Source of the DNA: Prorocentrum cordatum
Lineage: Eukaryota; Sar; Dinophyceae; Prorocentrales; Prorocentraceae
Assembly (NCBI GenBank): GCA_963575745.1
Contig: CAUYUJ010015504.1
Location: forward strand, 234,199-298,198
Direction: 5' to 3'
DNA: 64,000 bases
The notes beneath the pieces are model-generated. The model was given only the letters and a program-made list of their open reading frames with translations, searched no databases and had not been told where the DNA came from. Positions 32,261 to 43,002 of this stretch are shown here, in pieces. Each line of letters begins with the position of its first letter. Positions within the stretch are counted from its first letter, which is position 1. Position numbers and translations under genes: made by a program.

Positions 32261-33315
32261 TCATAACGACCGCTGTTCCACTTTTTCCTGGACGGCTGCA
32301 CGCGCAAACTCGCACTTCAAAATGGCGGGACGACGCCTGCTGCAACGGCGCAGCAAAAGATTCCACCAGGCCGTCTTCGCCTGCTGTCCTGAACGGATTC
32401 TCCCAAACGTCTGGGTCAAGGAACGCTGGCCGCCCGCGGTCTTCTCTGGAGGGAGGCGCGCGCGCCGGAATGGATTCCGACCGCTCGGATCCACTCTCCC
32501 GAACCGCATGCCTACGTCAGGAGGCGCGGCGCCTGGCGCGGGCAGCGCTGGCAAGGCCGAGGGGCCAGCGCCACTACCGGGCTCCTGAAGTGGAGCAGCG
32601 GGCAGCTCTCCAATCTCGCCGGCACCTGCATCAGGGGGGTGCTCGTCACCATCGATTGGGCAGGGCACGACGGGGCTCTCGGCAACCGGGCCGTCAATGT
32701 CAGCTCCCGCAAGATCACCGCTCACATCCATGAACAGCTCGGCGACTTCCATGGCTCGGTCTAGTGCAGCCTGGTCAAGCGGCATGCCACGGTGGACGAC
32801 TGCTGGCCTCTCGGGACCAGCTGAACTGCTTCCGGGTTCACCCAAATGGGCTTCAGGTGGAGCAGGCGCTGGAATCTCAGCGTTTTTTTTTTTTTTTTTT
32901 TTGTTCGGTGGCGGTTCGGCTCCCAAGCGTGCTCGCACTTGCTCAGTACCTTCATGTGTCTCTTCCTCGTTCAACGCGGAGCCAGCGGGAAGTTTCCCCA
33001 ACGTGTGCTGGACGTCTGATTTTGCAATCTCAACTAGAAGAAGGGGCACGAACTTCTCCATGCCATCACGCTCCTTGACAGTAAAATCCCCTCTTCCGCG
33101 CCCTCGCGCTGATCCTCGCCAGGAGGGGCGTTTTTCTTCGTCTGACGGTCCGTTTGAATGTTGTTTGTGCTGCCTCTTCTTCCTCCGATTTGCAGCCAGC
33201 GCGCGAACGGCTTCCCTAGCGGCATCTGTTTCATCATCCGTTACGCCACCCACGTTGGCAGCCACGGCGTCGACCAAATCTACCAGCAAGGCGCCACTTG
33301 GTGCTTTGACACCTC
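32261..33315 (-). CDS. Hypothetical protein, Lys/Pro/Ala-rich, 5' end unclear
   Basis: One minus-strand frame is open for about 350 codons from an in-frame TAA near 33315. No ATG opens it, so an upstream exon is likely. It reads APSGALLVDLVDAVAANVGG and DDETDAAREAVRALAANRRK, a basic segment (RKKRQHKQ, GSARGRGRGDF), then FVPLLLVEIAKSDVQHTLGK. A poly-Lys run encoded by a T(n) tract at 32883-32902 follows, then a Pro/Ala-rich acidic region (MPLDQAALDRAMEVAELFMD). The C-terminal 60 residues are Arg-rich and may be past the true end. No catalytic domain recognised. Nuclear or retroelement ORF1-like function is possible but unproven. Confidence 0.4.
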
Positions 33316-33529
33316 TCTTTTAAGAATGAGGCGCAAGGATACCGTGGTCAAAATGGACACGTAATTCCGAACAACGTCAAGCAACACCCTGAACTCACGG
33401 ACTGGCTGAATCTTGATCATGGATGCATCCCTTGCGAAGTCAACCACGAAACTCATCTTATAGTCCCAACACGCAAACACCACACGCCCCCGCCGCGAGC
33501 ACCGAGGCAATAGCTTGTAACACATGTTC

Positions 33530-33705
33530 CTCCCCCATGCGGACGGCGCCACTGGGGCCTTAGGTGGAGCTCCCTATGGGGCCGCGCAACGTGTGAGTGG
33601 TATGCCCAAACAAGGCGCCGCCGCAATGCGGTCGGCGCCACGGGGGCCTTGGGTGGGAGTCCCTGTGGGACCGCGAACCGTGTGGAGGGTGTGGCAAGAT
33701 GGATG
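33530..33705 (+). repeat. 90-bp family, two diverged units (locus B)
   Basis: Two units with GGTGGAGCTCCCTATGGGG (33561) and GGTGGGAGTCCCTGTGGGA (33651), each followed by an ACGTGTGAG or CCGTGTGGAG word. They run directly into a GAT microsatellite, as at locus E. Confidence 0.85.
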
Positions 33706-33855
33706 CCGATGGTGGTGACGGTACTGGCGATGATGATGGCGATGATGGTGGTGATGACGATGCTGGTGATGATGACGGCCATGATGATGACGATGCTGAG
33801 AATAATGCAAATTAAGACGATGATGGTCAGGAGAAGGAGGAGGATGATGATCCCG
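33698..33855 (+). repeat. GAT/GGT trinucleotide microsatellite
   Basis: Degenerate GATGATGGCGATGATGG repeat downstream of the 90-bp units. Confidence 0.85.
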
Positions 33856-34142
33856 GCGTCTGAAGGGGACAGGAGCTCCCAGCTCGTACTGCCCCTCGGA
33901 CCGAGACGTTCCCCTTTGGCCCTACGGTGGCAACGCTCGGTCACGTGCGCCTCGGCGCACGCGCGCAGATTCGCCTGAGTGCCGCGAGCAACCAACCGCC
34001 TCAGCCGAGGCAAGCGGATGACCGATCCCAGCTGCCGGAACGACTCAGCCCGCGCGGCAGCTAGCAGAGGCCACGCTGCGTAGAAAAGCGGGCTGGTGCA
34101 CAGCATTGCTGCGCGCCGCACTTGATAAGCAACCGAATCCAC
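33852..34142 (-). CDS. Hypothetical N-terminal exon
   Basis: A minus-strand ATG at 34142 opens MDSVAYQVRRAAMLCTSPLF, YAAWPLLAAARAESFRQLGS and an Arg-rich continuation up to the GAT microsatellite, where composition collapses. Third positions are mostly G/C. No domain recognised. It lies just inside the ~200-bp repeat region, so it may be part of that repeat's border. Confidence 0.3.
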
Positions 34143-34149
34143 GGCGCCA

Positions 34150-35390
34150 GGCCGCTCGACCGACGCGGTTGCTCCTCAGGCCTGCGGAGTTCGAGCCAGA
34201 GCGTGGGCGAACCGACGCTCGCGGGTCGCCCTCCGCGCCGTCAGACGCGCGGGCAGCTGTCGCGCGCGGCGCGCCAGAAGCTACATTGAACGGCTGGCGA
34301 GCCAGCGCGCGATGCGGAAGCTAGCGCTCCTCTGAGACCCATCAGCACAGCAACCCGTCGATGCGGCCCCTGGCCACTGAGACGGACCGGTTGCATTGCC
34401 AATGGCGCGGGGCCCGATCCTGAGCGAGGGCGAACCTTCATTCTTGGGTCAGCCTCCGAAGCTAGCGCTCAGGACAGAGTTGCACTGAAGGCGCGCCTCG
34501 CGGCAGTAAAAATGGGCAGCCTGCTGCTGCCAGTGAGTGCAGCACAGCGGTAGCGCAGCTGGTATGACATGGCGTTCGCGCCAGACAGCTTTAGCCAGGC
34601 GGTGCAACAGCGCGTCGGGCGCCACGCCGCAGGACAACACCTCGCCACCCGCGTCGCAACACTTCCCTGGGGCAGGCCCAAAAAGGGACAGTTGCAACGC
34701 CGTTGACAACGGGGCCCGGTCCTGCGTGTGAGCGAGCCCACACACCTGGTGCATCTTCTGCCCAAGCGACAGAGCCTGTAGGCACCAGCGTGCCACGACT
34801 GGGCAAGCAAGAGCGGCGCGCAGCACAGGCGATATACCATCAACAAAACAACTCGACCCTCGGCTCCTGGCCTCGCACTCGGACTGGTTGCAATGCCGAT
34901 GGGTGCAGAGCCCGATCCCGTGCGTGGGGAAACCTACGCACCTGGGTCAGCCTCCGCAAAACATTGCAACGCGAGGGGGGCAGCCAGGCCGCGGTGGAAG
35001 GCACCACCGAGCACGGAGCCATGCTGCTAAAAAGAAAGAGAAAGGCCGCAGCACCGCATCCCGTCCCTTAGCACTCTGCTGGGATGGTTGCGGTGCCGCT
35101 GGCGACGGAGCCCGATCCCACGTGTGGGCGAACCGACATACCTGGTTTAGCCTCCGCTGCAAGCTGCAAGCAACTGAGCGCGCGCACCGAGCCTATGCCA
35201 TGCACGCGTGAGCAACAAACTGCGATCAGCGTCAAAGCGACCTAGCCGACAGCAGCGCAAGCAACTGTCCTGATGGCCTATGCCACACGCTAGGACTTGC
35301 TGCATTGCCATCGGCATTGGGCCCGATCCCGTGCATGAGCGTACCTGCGCACGTGGTTCTGGCCCAAGGTAGGCAAGGCTGACTAGCGGT
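34150..35390 (-). repeat. ~200-bp repeat array downstream of the LINE, about 6 units
   Basis: Units share GTTGCAATGCCGATGG, GGGCCCGATCCCGTGCGTG, GCGAACCTACGCACCTGG and TCAGCCTCCG. GATCC-type cores lie at about 34190, 34416, 34718, 34914, 35114 and 35325 (intervals about 200, one about 300). The array sits immediately 3' of the LINE open frame, so it may be the element's 3' UTR or a satellite into which it inserted. Confidence 0.75.
34551..34566 (+). other. tRNA A-box-like motif
   Basis: GGTAGCGCAGCTGGTA fits the internal A-box pattern of pol III promoters. No matching B box at tRNA distance and no acceptor stem were found, so this is at most a tRNA-derived fragment. Confidence 0.2.
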
Positions 35391-35553
35391 CCATGCGCCA
35401 GCGCATGCGGCGCAAGGGCTCAGGGTCGCCAGCGCTGCCCTGCCCCGCTGGCTGCAGCCCTCGCTTGGGGCGGCCGAGAACCGCCTTCTGCCTGTCGCTC
35501 TTGGGGGCCTGCGGGCACTCCTTGGCCAAGCCTGCCACCCGACCACTCTGCGC

Positions 35554-36465
35554 TCAGTAGCCGCACTGGGCGCAGAAGAGGTCGTTGCCCGCACGCCATA
35601 GCTCGTGTGAGTCGTGCGGGTCGAGCCCCCGCCACGGTGGAAGGGCTGGTGGGGGCGGGGGCGGCGGCTGCGCAGCAAGCTGCACGCGCGCCGCCACGGC
35701 CGCGCCACCGCTGCCAGCCGAGGTGCCGCCGCCGCCGTCACGGCGCTCGCCACCATCTGCTGCAACTCCGTGCGCGCCACTGGCCTGGCTGGAGAGGAAC
35801 GCGGCGATCGCGGTGAGGATCGTCGCGGCAGCTGCGGCTGAGTCCGAGGCGCCTTCTGCACCCGAGGTCCACAAACCCGAGATCGCCCCGCCGCGCCCAG
35901 CACACTCCTGGCAGGCCCAGAGCGTGTCTCTGCCGACCTCCAGCCACGTGCCGTGCCGACCGCACGTCATCCTTGGGCAATCGCGGGAACTGCAGTGGCT
36001 ACAGCAGCGCAGCTTGCATCCGCGCCAGCCGCACCGCACTTCTGCCATGCCTGGGCCGTCACGGCCATCCTCCGCTGTCAGCTCGGCGTCGCCTTCCTGC
36101 GCAGCAGCTCTCAGCCAGCGAAGGACCTTCCTGACTAGGCGATCCTTGCGCAGGCTGCGCGCGCGGACAGCCTCCTCCGAAGGGTGCAGCTGCGCGCCCT
36201 GAATGTCGCGCGCGTCGGCACTGTGGTTGCCCCGGCGCTGCCACGCGGCGATGCGCTCGGCCTGCACATCTGCCAGCGTCGCGTGGGCATTCGCCTTCTT
36301 GTGGATGGTGATGTTGTCGATGCCGATGTCCTCGATCACCGCACATAGGCGCCCCCAGAGCTCCCTGTAGGGCCTCGGCCACCGGAGGCACAATGCCTTG
36401 CCCGCGTCGAAGCCGTCCACAAGCAGCCGGCAATCGGTGAAGATCCCGACAAAGGGGAATGCACT
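35554..36465 (-). pseudogene. LINE C-terminal RNase H and Cys-rich region
   Basis: After a one-base shift, the frame reads GIFTDCRLLVDGFDAGKALC, carrying the third RNase H Asp (TD). It continues ELWGRLCAVIEDIGIDNITI, KKANAHATLADVQAERIAAW and RRGNHSADARDIQ, the H and final D motifs. It then runs into Cys/His-rich sequence (RCGWRGCKLRCCSHCSSRDC, TCGRHGTWLEVGRDTLWACQ) and ends FCAQCGY at 35554. The Cys-rich tail probably contacts nucleic acid, as in other LINEs with C-terminal zinc knuckles. Confidence 0.7.
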
Positions 36466-37630
36466 TTTGGAGCCCCTCGATGGCGGTTACCAACTCCGCC
36501 GCGCTCGACTCCTGGGGGTAGGGCCAGGGCAGCGGGCCGAATATGCTGACGGCCTCAGCGTCCTGACTCATAACGACCATTGCCCAGCCGCCGCGAGCTG
36601 AGACCAAACTCGAGTCCAGGGCGCTGCCGTCCGTGAACAAGTCGCCCATGAGGGGTTGCCCCACCAGGTCGCCGCGGCCCTCCTTGAGAGCCGTCCTTTC
36701 CTCCGCGGGCAGTGGGAGAGACCTCCTGTGCTCTGGTGCGAGCGCCCGCGACCAAAGAGGATCCTCTGTCTCGTTCGTGCTGGCCGTGACAGCCATGGTC
36801 CTGAAGTGGATGTCGTCTGGCGGTCGCCTCTCGTCGCCGTCGTCGTGCGCCTCCCATTCGGCGCGGCCGAGTGCCGCGGAGAGGCGCTGCCAGGCTAGGT
36901 GTCGCACAATGCCCTGTGCCTGACACCCTCGGGGGCACCAAGGCGACGATGCTAGCGGACGCTCAGCCTCGAAGCGCCGAGCCACGGGCCAGAGACATCC
37001 GGTCAGGGCGTTCTTGGCCGAGCTCATCTGCTTGGCCGCCTGCTTGCTTATCCTCTTGCGGTGCAGGGCACTCCTCATGCTGGAGAGTGCGCCCCCTCTC
37101 GCCAGGTGCTCGAGGCCAGGGTGCTTGGCCGCGTCCCGCCACAGGAGCCGCTCGTGGCTCGCAGCACTGTGCTTTGTCATTGTGGATGAGCCCAGGGTCT
37201 TCAGGTCCACGGGCTGCTGCAGGTCGTTGAGGATGAGACCTGGCCGAGCAACAGACCAGCCCAAACGGTGGCACGCCAGCGCGCATGCCGATGCAGGCCC
37301 TCGGCCTGCAAGGGTCTCGATGCCCTCCTCCTCCTTGCGCGCCAAGGCCCCCGCGAACGCGCTGCCGAGGGCCCGCGGGTCGGCGCGGTCCGAGTAGAAC
37401 TGCGCGGCTTTGGCCCACGCCACGATGGGCAGCGAGACATGGTCCAGGAGAGGGTCGCTAGCCGGGCGCTTGCTGAACAGGAAACTAAGGCTGAGACTCT
37501 TGCCAGGGCCCTTGCCGTGGTGCACGGCGCGCACCTGCCTCCGCCACTTGGTGACCTGCGGCGAAGGCCAGCCAACCGCGCGTAGGCCGTGCCGCGTGGC
37601 TGGCCGAAGGCCCGTGCTGGCCACCCTCAC
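36060..37630 (-). pseudogene. LINE connection region and N-terminal RNase H
   Basis: A single 523-codon minus-strand frame covers the region after the RT: TKWRRQVRAVHHGKGPGKSL, HVSLPIVAWAKAAQFYSDRA, MTKHSAASHERLLWRDAAKH and SSAKNALTGCLWPVARRFEA. It then enters RNase H: GDLFTDGSALDSSLVS (36647-36600, first catalytic Asp in TDGS) and ESSAAELVTAIEGL (36524-36484, catalytic Glu). Beyond about 36450 the frame is wrong; the homologous continuation lies in the next frame. This is one of the longest intact frames in the window that has domain support. Confidence 0.7.
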
Positions 37631-38600
37631 CGCGGCGGGTGTCTCTTACGATCGGACCGCGCGCAGCCTCTGGAGCTGCGCGGCTGCCTTCGAGTGGCGC
37701 ATCTCGAGGACGACGAAGGCCTGACCGTCGAGGCAGTAGTCCACGCCAAGGTTCTTGACCGAGTCCGATGGGGAAGCCTGGCCGCCCATCTGCTTGTTCG
37801 GGCGAGCTTGCCAACAGCTCGCTCTTGGAATCCGAAACCTCGCAGCCCAGCGCCACCAGCTGCCCGACCACGGCCTGAGTAGCCAGGGCCACGTATGCGA
37901 CCTGTGCCATAGGGCCGTGACAACCCACGCAGCAGTCGTCGAACATGATCGCGAGCGTGACGCGCGGCTCCAACACTCGCCAAAGCCGAGCGTGCTCGTC
38001 AGCGAGGACCAACAGGCCGCACTCAAGAAGCCCCCCAGCATGCGAACAGCCAGCAAAGAGGCCCGATCCAGCAGGCAGGGCAAAGAGACGCTGCCGTCGA
38101 GCATGAGGCGCCGCTCGCCAGAGTAGAGCGCGAGTGCCATGCCGAGGAGCCCCCGCGGGTAGCTTGCCAAGAGGCCCCGCTCCTGGATGATCGCCAAATC
38201 CACCGGCTCGTATGGCTTCCAGAGGTCCATGAGGGCGGCAGCTGTTCCCTCGGCCGCGCACCCTCGGCCGCCCCGAAAGGAGCCCGCTACGCCTGGGTCG
38301 ATCTGGGAGCCCCGTCGCCTCGCATCGGGCTGACGGACACGACTCCAGAGGCGCGGAAGCCACCCCAAGAGCCCAATGAGCCGAACGCCCTGGGGCTAAG
38401 GAGGCACGGCCACCAGCGAGTCGGTGATGACGTCGGGCCATCCTCCGAGCTCCTCGCACTTCATGCCGGAGCCGATGACGGCCTCGAGGAGCTGGTCGCT
38501 GAGGTCGGCGACCCTTCTGGGGTTGAGTCGGTCACTGCCGACTCCCGTGCTGCGCCTGAAAGTCTTGGCGGCCCTGCGGACGCGGTCGGCCGTGGGTCGG
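37620..38600 (-). pseudogene. LINE reverse transcriptase domain, frameshifted
   Basis: The N-terminal RT motif reads KTFRRSTGVGSDRLNPRRVA and ELGGWPDVITDSLVAVPP. After a frame change near 38390 it reads RLIGLLGWLPRLWSRVRQP. Next are AAALMDLWKPYEPVDLAII (motif A, with D as first catalytic Asp), YPRGLLGMALALYSGERRLM and SVSLPCLLDRASLLAVRMLG. A second shift near 38080 gives the motif C strand VTLAIMFDDCCVGCHG, with FDD at 37943-37935 in place of the common YADD/FADD. It then reads ALGCEVSDSKSELLASS (motif D/E). The D and DD residues are present, but two frameshifts split the domain. Confidence 0.75.
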
Positions 38601-38609
38601 GGGAGCGCC

Positions 38610-40505
38610 TCGGCGTCGCCGGGGGGGCGCCGAGGGCGGAAGCGGTCGCTGCCCTGGCGCGTCCCCCAGGCCCCTGAGGACCACTGCGCCGCCACGACCT
38701 CGACGTGGCCGGGGCCGTGAGCAGAGGCGCCATGCAACGCATCGTCGGGTGTCGGCTTCAGCCTCATCCTTGGCCTGTGCCGTCCACTCCTCCAGGGGCA
38801 GGAGCTCGGGGCAGTCCCCAGCCAGTGCGACACGCGTCGCCCGCTGCGCGCCCAGGGGCAGGCCCGCGGTGGAAGGGGGCCCGGCGCTGTAGCACCCAGG
38901 CGGCCTCTGCTGCCGCTTGCACCTTCGCTGCCGTCGCTGCCGTCGTCGCTGCTGTCGCTGGAGACCGTCGGCAGGCCACCGTGCTCCCGCATGAAGAGCT
39001 CGGCGGCCTGAATGTAGCCGTAGTGCTCGTCCTCGGCGACGACCCACGCGCCAGGGTTGCTGGACTCCAGGTCGCTCTTGCTGCGGTGGTACTCATTGCA
39101 AGAAGGTGCTGATCCTGCCCAGCCCTCCTCGCACAGCTCCACGGCGCGTGCCCAGCGGGCGGCTGCGTGCTCGGCGAAGGGCCTCGCCGTGCTGGGCCCA
39201 CTCGCGCTGCCGCCACCCTCTCAGCCGTCCAAGTGCTCGACTGCCTGCGGGGGCTTGCCTGGGGTCTCGCTGTTACCCTCCGCGAGTGCGGCTCCTGCTC
39301 CAGCCCCCGATGAATATGTAGATGGAGCGGCCGCAAATGGCACTGCGTAGTTGATCGAAAGTGCTGGGCCTCCTGCGCCTGCTGCTGCGAGCGCTGCGAA
39401 GGAACTGACAGGGGTCTGGATTGGTGTCAGGCTGGCCCCATCCGCAGCTGCGGCTCCCAGCTCACTGCCCGACTCTGGGCTCTCGGCGCACTCGCGCTGC
39501 TCCTGCTGCGCCGCCCCATCGCTCTCGTGCTGGCTGAGGCGTGCGAACGCGTAGTGCGTGCGCAGATCCACCCACTCCTCGCGGTCCTGGACCGGGTCGG
39601 GAGCATGAATGCGGGGGAGCCAGCCTCGGCCCAGGCGCTTGTGTGTCCGCCTCACTCTTTGCACCCCGACCTCGATGGCGCCCCAACCAATGTCGTGCGC
39701 GGCGCGGTCTGGGGGCCGGCTGACGAGCCCGCTTCGCTGGCCCAGGTGGGGCCCCCAGTCGCCGTGGGCCCCGTGGGCGGAAGGGGCGGCGCTCGCAGCG
39801 CCAGGAAAGGGCCCGTTGTAGTTGCCCCGCTCCTCAAGCCAGCGCTTGGACCCCCTGTAGTTGTCAATCGTCCTGTGGATCTCCTCCTCCCAGTCGGCGC
39901 GATGGGTGGTGCCGAGCTGCAGAAGGGGCCGGGCCAGCTCCGCCCTTCCTGGGGCCCCGCGACACCATGCCGACGAGCATGCGTCACGCGCCGTGCGCAT
40001 GCGGCCCTCGAAGTCCTGAGCCAGGCCCGTGGCGGCGTACGTCGGTAGCCCCAACGTGCGGAATATGTAAGGCTCGCACTTATCCATCCACTCGGCCTCG
40101 TCCTCGAAGTAGTTGGGGTCGCTGGGGTTGGAGACACAGCTGCGCGCCCGACGGCCAAGGGCGCGCTTATAGAGCTTGAGCGCCCTGGCCTGCAGACGCC
40201 CCGCCTTCTGACGGACAGGGCCTAGCTTGAGCTGGGCTTCCGCATCTTGGCCGCGGCCGCCGTGCACGGGCCCGCCCGTGAGGAACCGCGCCTGGGTGAA
40301 ATCGTCGCTCAGGTGCATGAGCTGCTTGCCCTTGTAGCTGGCCTTGGGGCCCTCGATGGGCCGCCCACGCGCCTGCGAGCTGTAGCTGGAGCTGGGCGGG
40401 CCCCCGCGTCCTCGGTAAGGATCGGCCTCGTCGGGCCGAGCTGGTGAATCCAGACGAGCTCGTCCTCGACTCCTGCGCAGATTCCCTGGTTGGCGTCGGC
40501 CATGG
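38610..40505 (-). pseudogene. LINE linker region between endonuclease and RT
   Basis: About 1.9 kb of minus-strand coding-like sequence. It includes VEDELVWIHQLGPTRPILTE, GKQLMHLSDDFTQARFL, DPNYFEDEAEWMDKCEPYIF, RTLGLPTYAATGLAQDFEG and DWEEEIHRTIDNYRG. Such linkers are usual in long dinoflagellate elements but have no catalytic motif. After 39200 the frame is AWVVAEDEHYGYIQAAELFM, leading to the RT N-terminus. Confidence 0.5.
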
Positions 40506-40599
40506 CCTCTTAGTCCTCGCCCTGGTCGATCTGCGCCCGCGCTGAGTCGCGGTCCCAATGCTTCTCCTGCAGCGGCTTGAGGGGCCGCAGTTTGGGGAA

Positions 40600-41425
40600 C
40601 GCCATCGGGCCCCTGACCCTGCACGACTGGCCGAGGCCCCCGTGGCCAGTGAGGCCGAGCTCGCCCCAATGCGTGGCCTGCACGGGTTGGAGCACCCCCA
40701 CGGCCGCTATGTCGAGGCGCTTGCAAGCCACGACCCTATCCGACCCTATCCAACATCTCTGCGCTGACGATGAACCAGTCGAGCTCGGACGGCGTCTTGG
40801 ACAGGGGATGCTGGCATGCGCCCGCGCCCGTGTCGACGACGTGGCCCCCCACCTTGCACGGCCAGTTGCAAGCCCGCTCGTGAAACCGGTCGGGCTCGAC
40901 GATTCAGCCCCCTGCAAGAGACCAGGGCTTGCCCGTGCGTTTTAGGGGGGGCCCGACGTCCTGCAGCACGACCTTGCTGTCCTCGCCGGCGCCATCGTTG
41001 CCCATGTACACTGAGCCGAGCAAGAAACCACCTGGCACCACACGGTTGGCGCGTGCCACGGTCGCTCTGCCGTCGGAGTCGAGGCAGCTCTGATTGTTGC
41101 CGCGCTCGCCACGACCGCGCGCCCCTTGAGTCGGGCGGACTGCAGCGCCCGTGCCGCCGCTGACCGCGCGATGCTGGGAAGCCCCCTCGGCGGCGACCCC
41201 AGGGGTCAGCACTGCGCCCCAGCCAGCCTGCCTGCGCCGCTGCTCCTGCTCCACGGCGCGGCACCCGTTGAGGTGGTGCTCCTGGAAACAGAGCGCGTCC
41301 CCGAAATGCTCCTGCGCCACGGCGCACTGCCGGGGTTCCTGCTGCTCGCCGAGGAGGGTGGCGAAGGGGCCCCAACCGCTTCCGTTGAGGCTCGCCACCG
41401 TGAAAGGCGGGCTGCCACCCGCGCT
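40600..41425 (-). pseudogene. LINE endonuclease (EEP-type), frameshifted
   Basis: The domain opens PPFTVASLNGSG (41412-41378), the N-terminal asparagine strand of exonuclease-endonuclease-phosphatase folds. It continues with ALCFQEHHL (41296-41270), which holds the metal-binding Glu. Later it reads GGFLLGSVYMGNDG and PWSLAGG. The expected GDFN motif is interrupted by a frameshift near 40915 and reads as GG-F in a neighbouring frame. A third frame gives ELDWFIVSAEML (about 40775-40740), the usual D-W/Y-x-hydrophobic strand. The HRPV-like end is replaced by VQATHWGELGLTGHGG. In an intact element this enzyme nicks target DNA to prime reverse transcription. Confidence 0.65.
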
Positions 41426-41429
41426 CCCC

Positions 41430-42569
41430 CCTCCGCTCGAGCCCCGCGGCGCGGGGCCCCTGGAGGAGCTTCTGGGCCCGAAGCTTGCGCTCGGCGGCTG
41501 CCTGGGCCGCGGGGTCCTCGGGCTGTGCTCCTTCGCCATCTCCGCCGCTGCCTGCGCCTGCTGTCGCTGCGCTGACCTCCTCGACTGCCTCCTCCTCCAT
41601 GCTGTCCAGCATGTTGCTGACATCTTCCTCCTCGAGCTCCTGCTCGTCGCCGCTGTCGCGTTCCGCTGCAGCTCCTGCAGAGGCGCAACTTGCTGCTCCC
41701 ATTGCTGTGCGTGCCCCCTGTTGACCATGCCTGGGGCTCTGTCGCGCGCCGATAGGAAGGCAGCGGCGCGCTCGCCCTCGCTGAGTGCTGCCGCAGGGGA
41801 TGGGGGCGCGGCAGGCCCGTCGCCTGCGCCGAGCCACCCTTCGCGCGCAGCACCCTCGTGCTCGCGCTTGTGCCTGGCCAAGAGGTTGTCGATGAGGGCC
41901 TGCAGCTCCTTCTCCGTGGCCTTGCTCTGCTCGCGCTTGCCCTCCAACTCGCGCTTCTCTGCCTGGATGCTCTCGATCTCCTGCGCGGCGGTCGCGATCG
42001 TCCGCTCCGGCGCCTCGGCGGTGCTCTGTTGGTTCCTCTGATTGCGCCCCAGCTCGCTGAGCTGGACAGACGCGGCCAGCTGCCGCGCCCCCTGTCGCTT
42101 GGCAGCCAGGATCTCAGATGCCCCCTCGACACCTTCGAGCTTCTTGATTTCACTGCGTAGAATTCCAAATCGCGGTACTCGTTCGTCCTTCGGTACACGT
42201 GCCTGCGCTCCTCCTGCTGATGAGCCCGCATCGCCGCCTGGGGCGCCCTGTGCGCCGCCTCCAAGCTTTTCCGACCTTTCTCCGCAACTGGTTGAGCTCG
42301 CGTCGTCCCTTGGCGCCCAGTTGCGACGCGCCGCTCCGCCGCGAGCTTGCGCCATAACCTTGCCCGCACCAATCAAATCCGCAGCTGCGGCAAGTGCGCC
42401 TGGAGCCCCAGTTCTTCTTGGCTCCGCACTTCGGGCAGTCCCAGGCCTTGGGCCCTCCGCCACTTGCGTCGCCCGCGCCTGGTCGACCGCCTCCTCGCAG
42501 TCCGCCTCCGCTGCCACCTTTGCCGCCGCCGCGCGCGGCACCTCGAACGCCGCCGCCGCGCCCCGCCAT
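41430..42569 (-). pseudogene. LINE N-terminal region: RanBP2-type zinc finger and coiled coil
   Basis: A start at 42569 gives a Gly-rich leader, then KAWDCPKCGAKKNWGSRRTC followed by RSCGFDW, a four-Cys RanBP2-type finger that probably binds the element's RNA. The frame changes near 42160. The next frame reads PRFGILRSEIKKLEGVEGAS and a strong heptad-like helix (AAQEIESIQAEKRELEGKRE, KATEKELQALIDNLLARHKR) that should form a coiled coil for multimerisation. Near 41650 the natural frame shifts again to an acidic stretch (ELEEEDVSNMLDSMEEEAVE) and returns near 41440. Confidence 0.65.
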
Positions 42570-42781
42570 TGGTCGAGCCCGCTGCAGCTGGGCCCCCTAT
42601 TGGGCCACGGGGTCCGGGCGTCGGAAAGGACATGAGCATGGAAGAGCTGTAGCCGCGAAGGCATCGCTGAAAGCTCGGTCGATTTGGACTCTGACCCAAG
42701 AAGTGACGCGACGGCTAGAGCCAGCCACATGGGACCAGACATCTGCCCTGATCGCATCATCTCGAGCCAACGTGGCTACGG

Positions 42782-43000
42782 CTGATGCTGCTGATGATGA
42801 CGGCGGCGACGATTGATGGTGATGGCGATGACGATAACGATGACGATGGTGTTCCTGGTGATGCTGATGCGGACGATGATGATGATAATGGTGGTGTTGA
42901 TGTGGTGACTGTCATGATGGTAGTGGTGATGATGGTGATGCTGCCCATGGCGATGATGATGATGCTGATCTTGGCGGCGATGACGATGACGATGATGGAG
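42782..43000 (+). repeat. GAT/GGT trinucleotide microsatellite (locus C)
   Basis: Degenerate GATGATGACGATGATGG repeats between the LINE 5' end and a G tract. Confidence 0.9.
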
Positions 43001-43002
43001 TG

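Larger units (their letters stand above)
35540..42770 (-). mobile_element. Near full-length, frameshifted LINE-type retrotransposon
   Basis: On the minus strand, in order: RanBP2-type zinc finger, coiled coil, apurinic-type endonuclease (EEP) domain, long linker, reverse transcriptase, connection region, RNase H, C-terminal Cys-rich region. The order EN-RT-RNH is that of LINE clades carrying RNase H. Coding runs through several frames, with changes near 42160, 41650, 41440, 40910, 40850, 40510, 39200, 38390, 38080 and 36450, so this copy is inactive. Dinoflagellate genomes are known to carry many degraded LINEs. The 5' end abuts a GAT microsatellite at 42780, and the 3' end runs into a ~200-bp repeat. 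Confidence 0.8.

Noticed and set aside
34551-34620. Possible tRNA gene
   Set aside because: The A-box-like word lacks a B box, acceptor stem and anticodon arm at the right spacing.
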